From NCBI RefSeq assembly GCF_905207245.1, contig NZ_CAJLKP010000018.1:1-64000 (forward strand): a stretch of 64,000 bases of DNA, given 5' to 3'. This stretch comes from an uncultured Bacteroides sp. (lineage in GTDB: Bacteria; Bacteroidota; Bacteroidia; Bacteroidales; Bacteroidaceae). A program made the position numbers and the translations under genes. Positions 25,210 through 34,667 of this stretch are shown piece after piece; the stretch's first letter is position 1; each line of letters opens with the position of its first letter. The notes beneath the pieces were generated by a model. It ran no database searches. It was not told where the DNA came from and was given only the letters and a program-made list of their open reading frames with translations.

Positions 25210-27345
25210 CTAATCACTAATTTTCAGTTCCTGCACCAAATGGCTTGCCTTACCATACTTCTCTATAATAAACAGGATATACCTTACATCCACCCCGATG
25301 CAGCGCTGCATCTTCGGCTCATACAGAATATCACTACTCATCGCTTCCCAATTTCCGTCGAACGCCAAGCCCAGCAACTCACCTTTTGCATTAAACATGG
25401 CACTGCCTGAATTCCCGCCCGTAATATCATTATTCGAGATGAAGCACACTTTCATTTCCCCCTTTTCATCGGCATATCTTCCAAAATCTCCCGAAGAAAG
25501 CAACGACAGGATTTCCGGCTGAACAGCAAAATCCACATCCCCCACATTTGCTTTTACCTTCTCTAAAACTCCTTTTGAAGTGGTATAATAAGCATATTCC
25601 ACGCCATCAAAAGGTGTATATCCCGCCACAGTGCCAAAGCTCAACCGCATGGTAGAATTAGCATCCGGATAGAAATTGCGCGAAGCATACATCCGCCGGA
25701 TAGCCCCATTCAACAAGCGTTCTCCTCGGATAATCTCCGAAGTGGGTGCCTGCATCTGCATATTCATATCAAACAGCATTGTCAGCATATCTATACCCAG
25801 GGAAATGGCCGGATCATCAAATATCTGGTAAGTAGTGTCCCGTTCAAGGAAACGCTTCAAGCCACGGGGAGTAGTCAGTTCGGAGTGGGCATAAAGGCTG
25901 TCCACATAAGCTTTTTCATCTCCATTGTATTCCTGCGCAATGGTATGATAGATTGCAGGCAGAAAAGTAGTATCTACTTTAGAACGATATTCCTTTAATG
26001 CAGCCGTAAACACTTCTTTATCAATCTCCAAATCCAGATTGGAGTATTGCTCTACAATATCCTTTAAACCCGCCACAACAGTCTTCTCTTCTCCCTCAAA
26101 GTCGAAATTCAGTATTTTCAGAGCAAGTTGCACCAGCTCCGGGGCATACAGGAATGATTCTATAAAATAAGCTTGTGCACGGTTCACCTCACGGCGGTTC
26201 TTGTAATTCAGTTCCAGGTCTGTGAACAGTTGCAACAGCTTCTCTCTCTCTTCCGGATTCTGCTGTATCCATCGGCGAAGTTCCTGTTCCATAGCCCGTT
26301 TCTTCTCCAATATCCCCAGTTTACGGATAGCTCGGTTTGTGCCGATACTGTTCTTCCAGTAGTTGGAACTTTCATCATACTTGGAGGCATACTTGATGCG
26401 TACACTGTCATTGCGGTCCATCTCACGCTTCCAGATGGCCTGCTTCACACCACGGACATCTATCTGCGCCTGATTGGAATTGTTCATCATTTCTTCTATA
26501 CCGAACGAAGAGAGATAGCGTTCCGTACTGCCGGGATAACCCAGCGTCATACAGAAAGAACCTTCCCGATAGCCGTCCAGCGAAATCGGAGCTACATATT
26601 CAGGATGATAAGGAACATTCTCGGGAGAATATTCGGCAGGATGGTTATTGCGGTCTGCATAGATACGGAACACACAGAAATCTCCCGTATGCCGCGGCCA
26701 CACCCAATTGTCCGTATCCCAACCAAACTTACCGATAGAAGAAGGCGGTGCAAACACCAACCGGACATCATTAAAGTCGCGGTAAACAGAAAGCCAGAAC
26801 TCATTGCCACCATAGTAAGCATCCACAATACCGATTAAAGTAGAATCCTTGTGGGAAACCTCACCACCTATCACCAGCATCATGGAATCTACCGCACTGG
26901 AACGTTCCATCTCATTCATCGAAGGTTTGACAGCTCTCAGCACACGTTTCGTCACATCTTCTGTGCGTAACAGAAAACGGACATAAAGTTCCGGATTAGG
27001 GAGTTCTTCTTCACGGCTACGTGCCACAAAACCATTCTTGAGGTAATCATGTTCCACCGATGAATGTTGCTGCACACTGCTAAAACCACAATGATGATTG
27101 GTAAACACCAACCCGTCTTCCGACACTACCACTCCTGAACAAAACCCTCCGAAACTGACTACCGCATCTTTCAACGACGGCTTCTTCGGATTATATAGTT
27201 TATCGGCAGACATTTGCAGGCCGAGTTCTTTCATGGTCTTACGGGTCTGTTTATTCAGGTTTCCCAGCATCCACATACCTTCGTCCGCCTGTCCTGCCAA
27301 GGTGAAGAAGCAGCAAACGGTTATCAGGATATACTTTAACTTCAT
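25210..27345 (-). CDS. S46 dipeptidyl-peptidase, DPP7-like
   Basis: 711 residues with a signal peptide (MKLKYILITVCCFFTLAGQA), the usual DPP7/DPP11 size. Catalytic His lies in VFTNHHCGF, and the nucleophile Ser in TGGNSGSAM. Eighteen residues after that Ser, the sequence LAFDGNWEAM has Gly where acidic-specific DPP11 enzymes have Arg, so preference for hydrophobic P1 residues (DPP7 type) is predicted. It removes dipeptides from peptides in the periplasm. Monocistronic, convergent with ahpF. Confidence 0.92.
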   Translation of the reverse strand: MKLKYILITVCCFFTLAGQADEGMWMLGNLNKQTRKTMKELGLQMSADKLYNPKKPSLKDAVVSFGGFCSGVVVSEDGLVFTNHHCGFSSVQQHSSVEHDYLKNGFVARSREEELPNPELYVRFLLRTEDVTKRVLRAVKPSMNEMERSSAVDSMMLVIGGEVSHKDSTLIGIVDAYYGGNEFWLSVYRDFNDVRLVFAPPSSIGKFGWDTDNWVWPRHTGDFCVFRIYADRNNHPAEYSPENVPYHPEYVAPISLDGYREGSFCMTLGYPGSTERYLSSFGIEEMMNNSNQAQIDVRGVKQAIWKREMDRNDSVRIKYASKYDESSNYWKNSIGTNRAIRKLGILEKKRAMEQELRRWIQQNPEEREKLLQLFTDLELNYKNRREVNRAQAYFIESFLYAPELVQLALKILNFDFEGEEKTVVAGLKDIVEQYSNLDLEIDKEVFTAALKEYRSKVDTTFLPAIYHTIAQEYNGDEKAYVDSLYAHSELTTPRGLKRFLERDTTYQIFDDPAISLGIDMLTMLFDMNMQMQAPTSEIIRGERLLNGAIRRMYASRNFYPDANSTMRLSFGTVAGYTPFDGVEYAYYTTSKGVLEKVKANVGDVDFAVQPEILSLLSSGDFGRYADEKGEMKVCFISNNDITGGNSGSAMFNAKGELLGLAFDGNWEAMSSDILYEPKMQRCIGVDVRYILFIIEKYGKASHLVQELKISD

Positions 27346-27445
27346 TCTATATTTAGTATTTAAGTGATTTAAATGATAATTTAATGAAGAACTATCAGTT
27401 AGTATTACAATTCCCTAACCCTCCCGGGCTGAACCTGGATTCATA

Positions 27446-28816
27446 TTATTCTGCAATCAGTCTTAGCTGTTTCGCCCCTGTCCTCGCCTTTAGCCATTCA
27501 GCAATCTTCTCCTTTTCCTGTGCATTGGGATGTTTACCGAATTTCAGTACGGCAAGCGTAATGGTATCCGTCCGTATCGAATCGACCGTCAACTCTATCG
27601 CATGAGAAATAGAAACCGTTTTTACCGATGGATACAGCACTTTCAGTTCCGGGATGATTGTCTTTCCCAATTCATCAAAAGATTTATATTTCGCAAGGTT
27701 CTGTTCCAGCGAAGAAATCTTCTTCGCCTGTTCCACCAGCCGCTCTTCACTGTTCTTATAGAAATCTTCCATCACCATAGCCCGGATAGAAGAAATATCC
27801 ACAGCCTCATTATTCATTCCTTGAAGAACGGTCAGCTTCGTTTCACCCAACTTATAATCTTTCATCTTCCCACGGGCAATAGCAATAGACGCCTCGGGAA
27901 CTTCCTGACCAATCAAAACCACACGTATCTCATTGTCCTTAGTGCCATGATAATGGATTTTCTTATCCAGCACCTGCGTATTCTCAAAAGAGAGTTGTTC
28001 AGCAACAAACCGGTTGGCAGAACTCTCATAGAAAGTGCTCTGGATGATGCCCACTGTGAGATAAACAGCCGGGCACATCGTCAGTACGGCAATGAGTATG
28101 ATGTATTGGCGCACTTTCTTTTCCCGTTTCTTATCTACAAACTCCTTTCGTTGGAAATGCATCACACGCACACCGACAAAGGTGGCAAGGCTGATGAACA
28201 CCGAGTTAATGAAATAAAGATAGAAAGCACCAAGGAAATAAACAAGATTTCCCGTTGCCAGTCCGTAACCTGCCGTACAGAGTGGCGGCATCAATGCCGT
28301 GGCAATGGCAACGCCGGGAATCACATTTCCTTTTTCTTTGGTAGAAAGGGCCACCACACCGGCAAGACCACCCATTAGTGCGATGAATACGTCATAAATC
28401 GTAGGTGAGGTGCGTGCCAGCAACTCCGATTGTCCCTCGGCAACCGGGCTTACCAGGAAGAAAATGGTAGCCGTCGTCACGCTGAACAGTGTCGTTATCA
28501 AGAAACTCTTCAATGAACGCTTCATCAATTCAAAGTCATTCAAACCAACGGAAAGCCCCACCCCCATGATAGGACCCATCAGCGGGGAAATCAACATAGC
28601 ACCGATAATTACGGCAGTGGAATTGACATTCAGACCTAATGACGCCATGAAGATGGCAAATATCAGAATCCACAGATTCGCTCCCTTGAACTCCACTCCT
28701 TTACGGATAGAGTCTACGGTTTCCAATTCATTGTCTTTGTCTTTTCGTAAGTCAAGATATTCGTTTAGGAATTTCTTGATAGCAAATATATTCCGGTTTT
28801 GTTCAGGTGTTTCCAT
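27446..28816 (-). CDS. DUF389/TIGR00341 membrane protein
   Basis: 456 residues. About six transmembrane helices in the first half with the family motif NSTAVIIGAMLISPLMGPIMG, followed by IALMGGLAGVVALS and VAIATALMPPLCTAGYGLA. The second half is a soluble helical domain. Function is unknown; the family is widespread. It begins 8 nt after the flippase gene and is cotranscribed with it and probably ruvB. Confidence 0.88.
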   Translation of the reverse strand: METPEQNRNIFAIKKFLNEYLDLRKDKDNELETVDSIRKGVEFKGANLWILIFAIFMASLGLNVNSTAVIIGAMLISPLMGPIMGVGLSVGLNDFELMKRSLKSFLITTLFSVTTATIFFLVSPVAEGQSELLARTSPTIYDVFIALMGGLAGVVALSTKEKGNVIPGVAIATALMPPLCTAGYGLATGNLVYFLGAFYLYFINSVFISLATFVGVRVMHFQRKEFVDKKREKKVRQYIILIAVLTMCPAVYLTVGIIQSTFYESSANRFVAEQLSFENTQVLDKKIHYHGTKDNEIRVVLIGQEVPEASIAIARGKMKDYKLGETKLTVLQGMNNEAVDISSIRAMVMEDFYKNSEERLVEQAKKISSLEQNLAKYKSFDELGKTIIPELKVLYPSVKTVSISHAIELTVDSIRTDTITLAVLKFGKHPNAQEKEKIAEWLKARTGAKQLRLIAE

Positions 28817-28824
28817 AAGCGCTA

Positions 28825-30270
28825 TTATTTTCGAATGAAACGGTTTAAGACAGGTATCTGCCCAAGCGGCAAATCACGCTTCACAACATAAGCAATAAAC
28901 AATAATAATAAGATGGTGCGATACATCATGCGCAGGTAGATGTTATCTATCGGCACATACTCGGCTGCCACATAAAGTACGGCTGCCAGGAGGACGTACA
29001 TCCCGATCGCTTTCAGGTCGTACTGTATCGGATACTTTTTCTGACCGACAAAGTAGGAAAGTAACATAGCAACACCGTAGCCGGTGAAACCCGCCCAGGC
29101 ACAAGCTATATAACCGTACTTCGGTATCAGGAAGATGTTCATAAGTATCAGGATGGTACAGCCCGTCAATGAGAAGTAAGCTCCCCAACGGGTTTCATCA
29201 ATCAGTTTATACCAGAAAGAGAGATTAAAGTAAATGCCCATGAAGATTTCCGCCGCCATCACGATAGGCACTACCCTCAGTCCATCCCAATAATCACGCC
29301 CGATGACGTGGCGAAGAATGTCCATATAAAACATCACTGCCAGGAAGGCCAGCAACGTAAAGATAATGAAGAACTTCATTGCCTGTGCATACATCTCACG
29401 GCTGTCTTTATCCTTGCTCTTACCAAATACAAAAGGTTCGTAAGCAAAGCGGAATGCCTGGGTAAACATAGCCATAATCATGGCTATCTTACTGGCAGCC
29501 CCGTAAATGCCAAGTTGCACGGTGGCCTCCGCCTCATCAGGGTAGACAAAAGGAAAGATAATCTTGTCAGCCACCTGATTCAAGATACCTGCCACACCCA
29601 ATATCACCAATGGCAAAGAGTAACGAAGCATCCGTTTCAGCAACTCTCTATCCAGCACATAAGTAAATCCCCTCAGTTCCGGTATCATGCACAACATGAC
29701 AACAGAGGTACATATCAGATTGAAGAGAAAGGCATAACCTACATCATTTCCTTTCAGAACAACGTAATAGAAAAGATTAAGAGCAATATTGAGGAAGATA
29801 AACAACAACTTTAGCGCCGCAAACTTAATGGGACGTTTCTTATAACGCAGATAAGCGAACGGAATGCTTTGAATAGCATCCATTGCCACCACAATCATCA
29901 TCATACCTATATACCAGGGGTGTTCTCCGTATTCCAACCATCCGGCAATAGGTTCCAAAAATAACAACCCCAAAGCTACAAATACCACAGAGCCGATACT
30001 TACGCTCAACAAGGTGGTGGAATATACCCGCATCGGATCATCTTGCCCTTTATTGGCAAAACGGAAGAATCCCGTTTCCATGCCGCACGTCAGCAATACC
30101 AGTATCAATGCCACCCAGGCATATATATTCGTAACCACACCATAACCACCCGATGATGCAGGCAAAGCTATCGTATATACAGGTACCAGCAGATAATTGA
30201 GGAAACGTCCTACAATACTACTCACCCCATAAATAGCTGTCTCTTTTGCTAAACTTTTTAATCCCGCCAT
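28825..30270 (-). CDS. Polysaccharide flippase (MOP superfamily, Wzx-like)
   Basis: 481 residues with 12-14 transmembrane helices. It opens MAGLKSLAKETAIYGVSS and then RFLNYLLVPVYT, typical of polysaccharide-biosynthesis export proteins, with the DAIQSIPFAYLRYKKRPIKF loop between helices 4 and 5. It would flip lipid-linked glycan across the inner membrane. No glycosyltransferases are nearby, so it is an orphan flippase beside ruvB. A 70-nt gap separates it from ruvB, with no obvious terminator. Confidence 0.88.
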   Translation of the reverse strand: MAGLKSLAKETAIYGVSSIVGRFLNYLLVPVYTIALPASSGGYGVVTNIYAWVALILVLLTCGMETGFFRFANKGQDDPMRVYSTTLLSVSIGSVVFVALGLLFLEPIAGWLEYGEHPWYIGMMMIVVAMDAIQSIPFAYLRYKKRPIKFAALKLLFIFLNIALNLFYYVVLKGNDVGYAFLFNLICTSVVMLCMIPELRGFTYVLDRELLKRMLRYSLPLVILGVAGILNQVADKIIFPFVYPDEAEATVQLGIYGAASKIAMIMAMFTQAFRFAYEPFVFGKSKDKDSREMYAQAMKFFIIFTLLAFLAVMFYMDILRHVIGRDYWDGLRVVPIVMAAEIFMGIYFNLSFWYKLIDETRWGAYFSLTGCTILILMNIFLIPKYGYIACAWAGFTGYGVAMLLSYFVGQKKYPIQYDLKAIGMYVLLAAVLYVAAEYVPIDNIYLRMMYRTILLLLFIAYVVKRDLPLGQIPVLNRFIRK

Positions 30271-30340
30271 GTTTTCTTAATTAATAAACAGCCCCATCTT
30301 TATTTTCAATCTGAGAAGAAAATAGAGAAAGTATTTGTTC

Positions 30341-31372
30341 TCAGTCGTTAAATAAGGTACGCTGACTATTGTAAAGACTACGTCCTAAATGTTTATAAGC
30401 CAGTTCAGTTACTTCACGTCCGCGGGGGGTACGTTTTAAGAAACCCTCTTTAATCAGGAACGGTTCATACACCTCCTCTAAAGTCCCGGCATCTTCACCC
30501 AATGCCGTAGCAATGGTAGTAAGCCCTACCGGACCACCTTTGAACTTATCAATAATGGTACAAAGTATCTTATTGTCAATTTCATCAAGACCATACTTAT
30601 CAATATTCAGTGCTTCCAAAGCGAAGTTGGCAATCTCCGTATCAATACTCCCCGACCCTTTCACTTGTGCAAAATCCCGCACGCGACGCAGCAATGCATT
30701 CGCAATACGCGGCGTTCCACGGCTACGAGAAGCGATCTCAGACGCTGCTCTTGTAGAGCAAGGTACATTCAATATTCCTGCCGAACGGCGAATAATACCG
30801 CTCAACACGTCATCATCGTAATATTCCAAATGCAGATTAATACCAAAACGGGCACGCAAAGGCGCAGTCAACAAACCGCTACGGGTAGTAGCCCCCACCA
30901 TCGTAAACGGATTCAGATCAATCTGAATACTCCGTGCAGACGGGCCTTTATCTATCATAATATCAATGCGGTAATCCTCCATTGCGGAGTACAGATACTC
31001 CTCCACCACCGGAGAAAGGCGGTGAATTTCATCGATAAACAGCACGTCATTCGGTTCCAGACTGGTAAGCACCCCAGCCAAGTCGCCCGGTTTATCAAGC
31101 ACCGGACCGGAAGTAACCTTGAAGCCTACCCCCAGTTCATTAGCAATAATATTTGAAAGTGTCGTCTTTCCCAATCCCGGAGGTCCGTGCAGCAATACAT
31201 GGTCCAGTGCCTCGCCACGCAGACGGGCCGCCTTGACAAAGATGCGCAGATTGTCCACCACTTTGTCCTGTCCACTGAAGTCTTCAAAGGACAACGGGCG
31301 AAGTGCGTTCTCAAAATCGCGTTCCCTACTGGTCAACTGATTATCACGTATGTCAAAATCTTCTTGTTCCAT
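30341..31372 (-). CDS. ruvB: Holliday junction branch-migration helicase RuvB
   Basis: 343 residues with all RuvB marks: LRPLSFEDFSGQDKVVDNL, Walker A LHGPPGLGKTTLS, Walker B FIDEIHRLSP, sensor GATTRSGLL with PLRARFG, and the C-terminal winged helix ending RTPRGREVTELAYKHLG. Hexamers pump DNA through the RuvA-bound junction. Its ATG is 3 nt after the stop of the upstream TOPRIM gene, so it is read from the same transcript as the ATPase/TOPRIM pair. Confidence 0.98.
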   Translation of the reverse strand: MEQEDFDIRDNQLTSRERDFENALRPLSFEDFSGQDKVVDNLRIFVKAARLRGEALDHVLLHGPPGLGKTTLSNIIANELGVGFKVTSGPVLDKPGDLAGVLTSLEPNDVLFIDEIHRLSPVVEEYLYSAMEDYRIDIMIDKGPSARSIQIDLNPFTMVGATTRSGLLTAPLRARFGINLHLEYYDDDVLSGIIRRSAGILNVPCSTRAASEIASRSRGTPRIANALLRRVRDFAQVKGSGSIDTEIANFALEALNIDKYGLDEIDNKILCTIIDKFKGGPVGLTTIATALGEDAGTLEEVYEPFLIKEGFLKRTPRGREVTELAYKHLGRSLYNSQRTLFND

Positions 31373-31375
31373 TTA

Positions 31376-32023
31376 TTAATTATACAATTTGTTCAACCAA
31401 TCAATAAATACCCTCGCTTGCTCAGCATCCGGGTTCAGCACACGAGCAGTAATGGCCTGTCCCATAGGTCGCCCCGGTTCATCTTGCCATGCCAAAAATG
31501 TATGTACCTTAGCCTTTGACCTGTGTACTCTTTTATATTGTTGAATTTCTTTAGCCTCCAATTCAGATAATGTGGATTCAGCCTTTTGCATCAGAACATT
31601 TTCTGAAGAAACTAATTGCAAAACAAAATCCTCCAACATTCCCTCCAAGTTATTATTCGGCATAATCCATATACCAATTATTGCATCACAGCTATTCAAA
31701 GGATAAAGCACCAATCCATCAAGTGGCAATTCTAGGTTTTCACAGTCATACTTACCACTTTTCATCAAAATATCAACCAATTGCATCCAGCGTCCCTTAA
31801 CATCATTATCCGCATCCACCATAATTCCGATACGCTGATAAACTGCAGGATTCGTAATAGCGATCTTGAATTGCCTGATAACATTTTTATCACTTCCGCA
31901 AGCTTCTATATTAAAGTTCTCCGTCAACTTATGATTCTCACATAACGAAGATACGACATGCAGATCATTCACCCCTTCAACAAACAGTCTATAAGGAAAA
32001 ATCGTCTTATTATTCATGATCAA
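31376..32023 (-). CDS. DUF3226-type TOPRIM protein, partner of AAA ATPase
   Basis: 215 residues. A small TOPRIM-like fold is suggested by Glu in LFVEGVNDLHV (about residue 16), a second acidic cluster in GIMVDADNDVKGRW (about 66-79), and later acidic sites. This matches the DUF3226 family, usually found next to an AAA ATPase. The start ATG shares 4 nt (ATGA) with the stop of the ATPase gene, so translation is coupled. By analogy with OLD-type nucleases the pair could be a nuclease activated by the ATPase. The role in phage or plasmid defence is inference. Confidence 0.8.
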   Translation of the reverse strand: MIMNNKTIFPYRLFVEGVNDLHVVSSLCENHKLTENFNIEACGSDKNVIRQFKIAITNPAVYQRIGIMVDADNDVKGRWMQLVDILMKSGKYDCENLELPLDGLVLYPLNSCDAIIGIWIMPNNNLEGMLEDFVLQLVSSENVLMQKAESTLSELEAKEIQQYKRVHRSKAKVHTFLAWQDEPGRPMGQAITARVLNPDAEQARVFIDWLNKLYN

Positions 32024-33120
32024 CGTATTTCTACATTACTTTGTGCTATAAATTTCATGTCTTCTTCATTATCATAACTTACAGCAACAATATTTCCATC
32101 TCTGTTATCTAAACGAATAATCTGCCCCAACTTTTTTTCATTAGCAGCAACAAAACTGTTGATGCAATCACGACTATGCGAAGTAACAAAGACCTGAATA
32201 TTCAACTTCTCAGAAAGCATAAAAATCACTTCCCACAATTTTGTCTGTACAGTATAGTGAAGTCCTGTTTCAAACTCATCTAATAAGAAAACACCTCCCT
32301 TACAGTTGACCAAACCAAGAATAATGCTCAAAACCCTATTGGTGCCATCCCCCATCGAACTTAAACGAAAGCGTTGCCCTGTATCCTTTAAAGTTACATA
32401 GGGTACCCTTACATTCGAGAACTCATTTTCATTCAAGAAATTGAGTCTATCTACTCTTGGCTCTATGATACGTAAAGCCTCAACAACGTATTTTTCTTCA
32501 TCAGACAAAGAAACTCTATCGAAAAGCAGCACATTCCTTCTCAACTGAAAATCCTCTACCAAGACATATTCAAATGGCATTTTATCTTTCACACTCCCAA
32601 AGGCTCTACGTTGAAAAAAGGGAATTAGAATTTTGGAAGCAGAAGCAGAAGAAACCTCCAGTCCATCTCCTAAATACAGCAACGACTGAGAATCTGAAAC
32701 ATTATCACAATCATTATACGATACATATTTCCTCGTTTCAAATCCATCTTCGCTCTTTATCGTCTTTTCGGATACATGCACCAGTCTGATATTCAACAAG
32801 TCTTCATTTTCGCCTATTGAAATAACAGTAGAATTTACAAACTCTTTGCAGTGGTCATTAAACAAAGAGCTATAATGCTCCAATAATATTTTATTGGAAT
32901 CTATTTCTCCTTTCGCAAAATCTACATTCACCAATTCTCCCCGAATATCCAGAATCGTTTTCAGCCATTCATCGCTACCATTCGTTATGTAGATAGAAAT
33001 GGCCTCCAGCAACGTAGACTTACCTACATTGTTACGCCCCACTATCAGATTAACCGGAGCAAGCGAATTGAGCGACAATTCTTTAAGATTCTTATAGTTC
33101 TTGATGCACAGTGACTTCAT
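32020..33120 (-). CDS. AAA family ATPase (OLD/ABC-type), partner of TOPRIM protein
   Basis: 366 residues from MKSLCIKNYKNLKELSLNS; an upstream TTG would add 8 residues but is less likely. Walker A is LIVGRNNVGKSTLLEA. The ABC-like signature RLSSMGDGTNRVLSI and Walker B GGVFLLDEFETGLHY follow at about 265-300, then FVTSHSRDCI as the switch His. This is the AAA_15/AAA_21 arrangement seen in OLD and related defence ATPases. The coding region is richer in A+T than its neighbours. It is the first gene of the unit ATPase-TOPRIM-ruvB. Confidence 0.88.
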   Translation of the reverse strand: MKSLCIKNYKNLKELSLNSLAPVNLIVGRNNVGKSTLLEAISIYITNGSDEWLKTILDIRGELVNVDFAKGEIDSNKILLEHYSSLFNDHCKEFVNSTVISIGENEDLLNIRLVHVSEKTIKSEDGFETRKYVSYNDCDNVSDSQSLLYLGDGLEVSSASASKILIPFFQRRAFGSVKDKMPFEYVLVEDFQLRRNVLLFDRVSLSDEEKYVVEALRIIEPRVDRLNFLNENEFSNVRVPYVTLKDTGQRFRLSSMGDGTNRVLSIILGLVNCKGGVFLLDEFETGLHYTVQTKLWEVIFMLSEKLNIQVFVTSHSRDCINSFVAANEKKLGQIIRLDNRDGNIVAVSYDNEEDMKFIAQSNVEIR

Positions 33121-33246
33121 ACCGCAATTTTTTGTTTTCTGCAAAATAACTAATTTATTTTGAGATAACCCCTATAAGTTAACTCTTTTCACAAACACCT
33201 CTATTCCTATCCATCTTTTTGGCACTATCAAACTTACAGTGAAAAA

Positions 33247-33281
33247 AAATAGAACTGTATGAAAGCCACACAGTTCTATTT
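33247..33281 (-). terminator. Intrinsic terminator of the CXXX-repeat peptide operon
   Basis: Perfect 12-bp arms AAATAGAACTGT (33247-33258) and ACAGTTCTATTT (33270-33281). Read on the minus strand the stem is followed by eight T's, a textbook intrinsic terminator 28 nt after the last gene of the operon. Confidence 0.85.
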
Positions 33282-33308
33282 ACATATAGTTTTTTAAGAA
33301 ATCACCGC

Positions 33309-34346
33309 CTAGCGTAAATCAAACCTCATTCTCCATATATTAAAATAATCTTCTTTATTTGCACGACTGGAAATGAAATAGATATTCTTTCCATCAGCCG
33401 ACCATATGGGACAGCAGTCACTAGCAGGATGATAAGTCAACTGTATAAAGCCTGTTCCATCAATTTTCACAGCAAAAATATCCAGATTATTCTTTTTAGT
33501 GATGGATGACTTACTGTTTCCCTGACATAAGATCCACTGCCCGTCGGGAGATACCGTCGGATTAGTAAATCCTCTGTTCTTATCTGAAAGAATCAGTGTT
33601 TCTTTACCATCCACATAATTCACCAACCAAAGTTCACTAATCCCCGATGTAGAGTTACGGACACAGATAAAAGAATCGTTACTGTTCCCCACAATACATG
33701 GATTATAGCCACGGGCACAAGACGTCAACGCCCCATTTTCTAAATCCAAAGACCAGATAAAAGGTCCCGATTTGTCAACACGTGTAAAGAACAATAGTTT
33801 TCCATCCATTGTAATGACGGGATTCTTGTCAATGCTATTATTAGTAAGTTGCCGCATAATGCTGCCCGCATGGGCATTAGTAGTGCCTATTTGCATACGT
33901 TGAATATCCGATTTGTCAGAAAAATACAAATTCCCGTCATTTCCCCATGAGAAATCATTAACATCCCTAAACGTACGTTGCGTAGAAGCACCTTGCGCAC
34001 CCGCTTTGCGAATCATAATATTCCATTGCTTATTGATACTGCTTACATATCCCAATTCCAGACCATCCGATGAGATAGAGAGTAGCCTCTCCGTACCCCA
34101 ATATACATTACTATTTTTACACCCTCCTATAGTAGTAGAGGCAAAGTTTCCTTTCGCCAAAAACCCCAACCCTCCGGCAGAATTATTTCCTATTACAGAA
34201 TTTGATGCCTCATCCGTAATCTTCATAACATTCAAGCCGCTTTCTTCCGGTGCATACAAATCAAGAAACTTACCAGAACCACATGCGGAGAGAGATAATA
34301 TGCATACCACCATTATCCCACTTTTTAAACAAATATTCTTTCTCAT
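33309..34346 (-). CDS. TolB-like beta-propeller lipoprotein in CXXX operon
   Basis: 345 residues from MRKNICLKSGIMVVCILSLSAC (lipobox LSAC). An earlier in-frame ATG adds 9 residues ahead of the signal and is unlikely. The body is a series of beta-propeller blades with DGxL-type hairpins: DGLELGYVSS, DGNLYFSDKS, DGKLLFFTR, SPDGQWILC and SADGKNIYFIS, the pattern of TolB/PD40 repeats. It would be surface- or periplasm-facing and could bind the mature peptide. It is the last gene of the operon, just before a strong terminator. The link to the peptide is by position only. Confidence 0.8.
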   Translation of the reverse strand: MRKNICLKSGIMVVCILSLSACGSGKFLDLYAPEESGLNVMKITDEASNSVIGNNSAGGLGFLAKGNFASTTIGGCKNSNVYWGTERLLSISSDGLELGYVSSINKQWNIMIRKAGAQGASTQRTFRDVNDFSWGNDGNLYFSDKSDIQRMQIGTTNAHAGSIMRQLTNNSIDKNPVITMDGKLLFFTRVDKSGPFIWSLDLENGALTSCARGYNPCIVGNSNDSFICVRNSTSGISELWLVNYVDGKETLILSDKNRGFTNPTVSPDGQWILCQGNSKSSITKKNNLDIFAVKIDGTGFIQLTYHPASDCCPIWSADGKNIYFISSRANKEDYFNIWRMRFDLR

Positions 34347-34372
34347 AATATTACAATATAAATAATAAAACA

Positions 34373-34654
34373 TTATTCTTCATAAACCAGATAAATCTCA
34401 TTCGTACTAAAATTAATCTCCCAATTACCTTTCTCGCGCTGTTCCCATTGATATTGATCTGACATACGATCCCACCAGTCCTGAAATTTTCTTCCTGTCT
34501 CTCCAAGGTCTTTCACCAGTTTTTCATACAACATCTCATTACTCCCTGTTATGATTTTGGCCAACTCATTCAGCCCATTCCGACGTTCAAAAAGAACCTG
34601 AATCTCAAGTTTCTCTTGTTCTGTAACTGCTCCTACCAATTTCTTCATAATCAT
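34373..34654 (-). CDS. CXXX repeat peptide modification-system protein
   Basis: 93 residues (alternative ATG at 34648), no signal, no cysteine, strongly charged: a helical N-terminal half followed by KFQDWWDRMSDQYQWEQREKG, given here only in part, and a beta ending EIYLVYEE. Its size and its place beside the two maturases match the small conserved protein of CXXX-repeat systems. It may act as a recognition or chaperone element for the precursor, but no motif shows this. It sits 13 nt after the second maturase gene. Identification is from context and partial memory of the family. Confidence 0.6.
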   Translation of the reverse strand: MIMKKLVGAVTEQEKLEIQVLFERRNGLNELAKIITGSNEMLYEKLVKDLGETGRKFQDWWDRMSDQYQWEQREKGNWEINFSTNEIYLVYEE

Positions 34655-34667
34655 ATCTCATTACATT

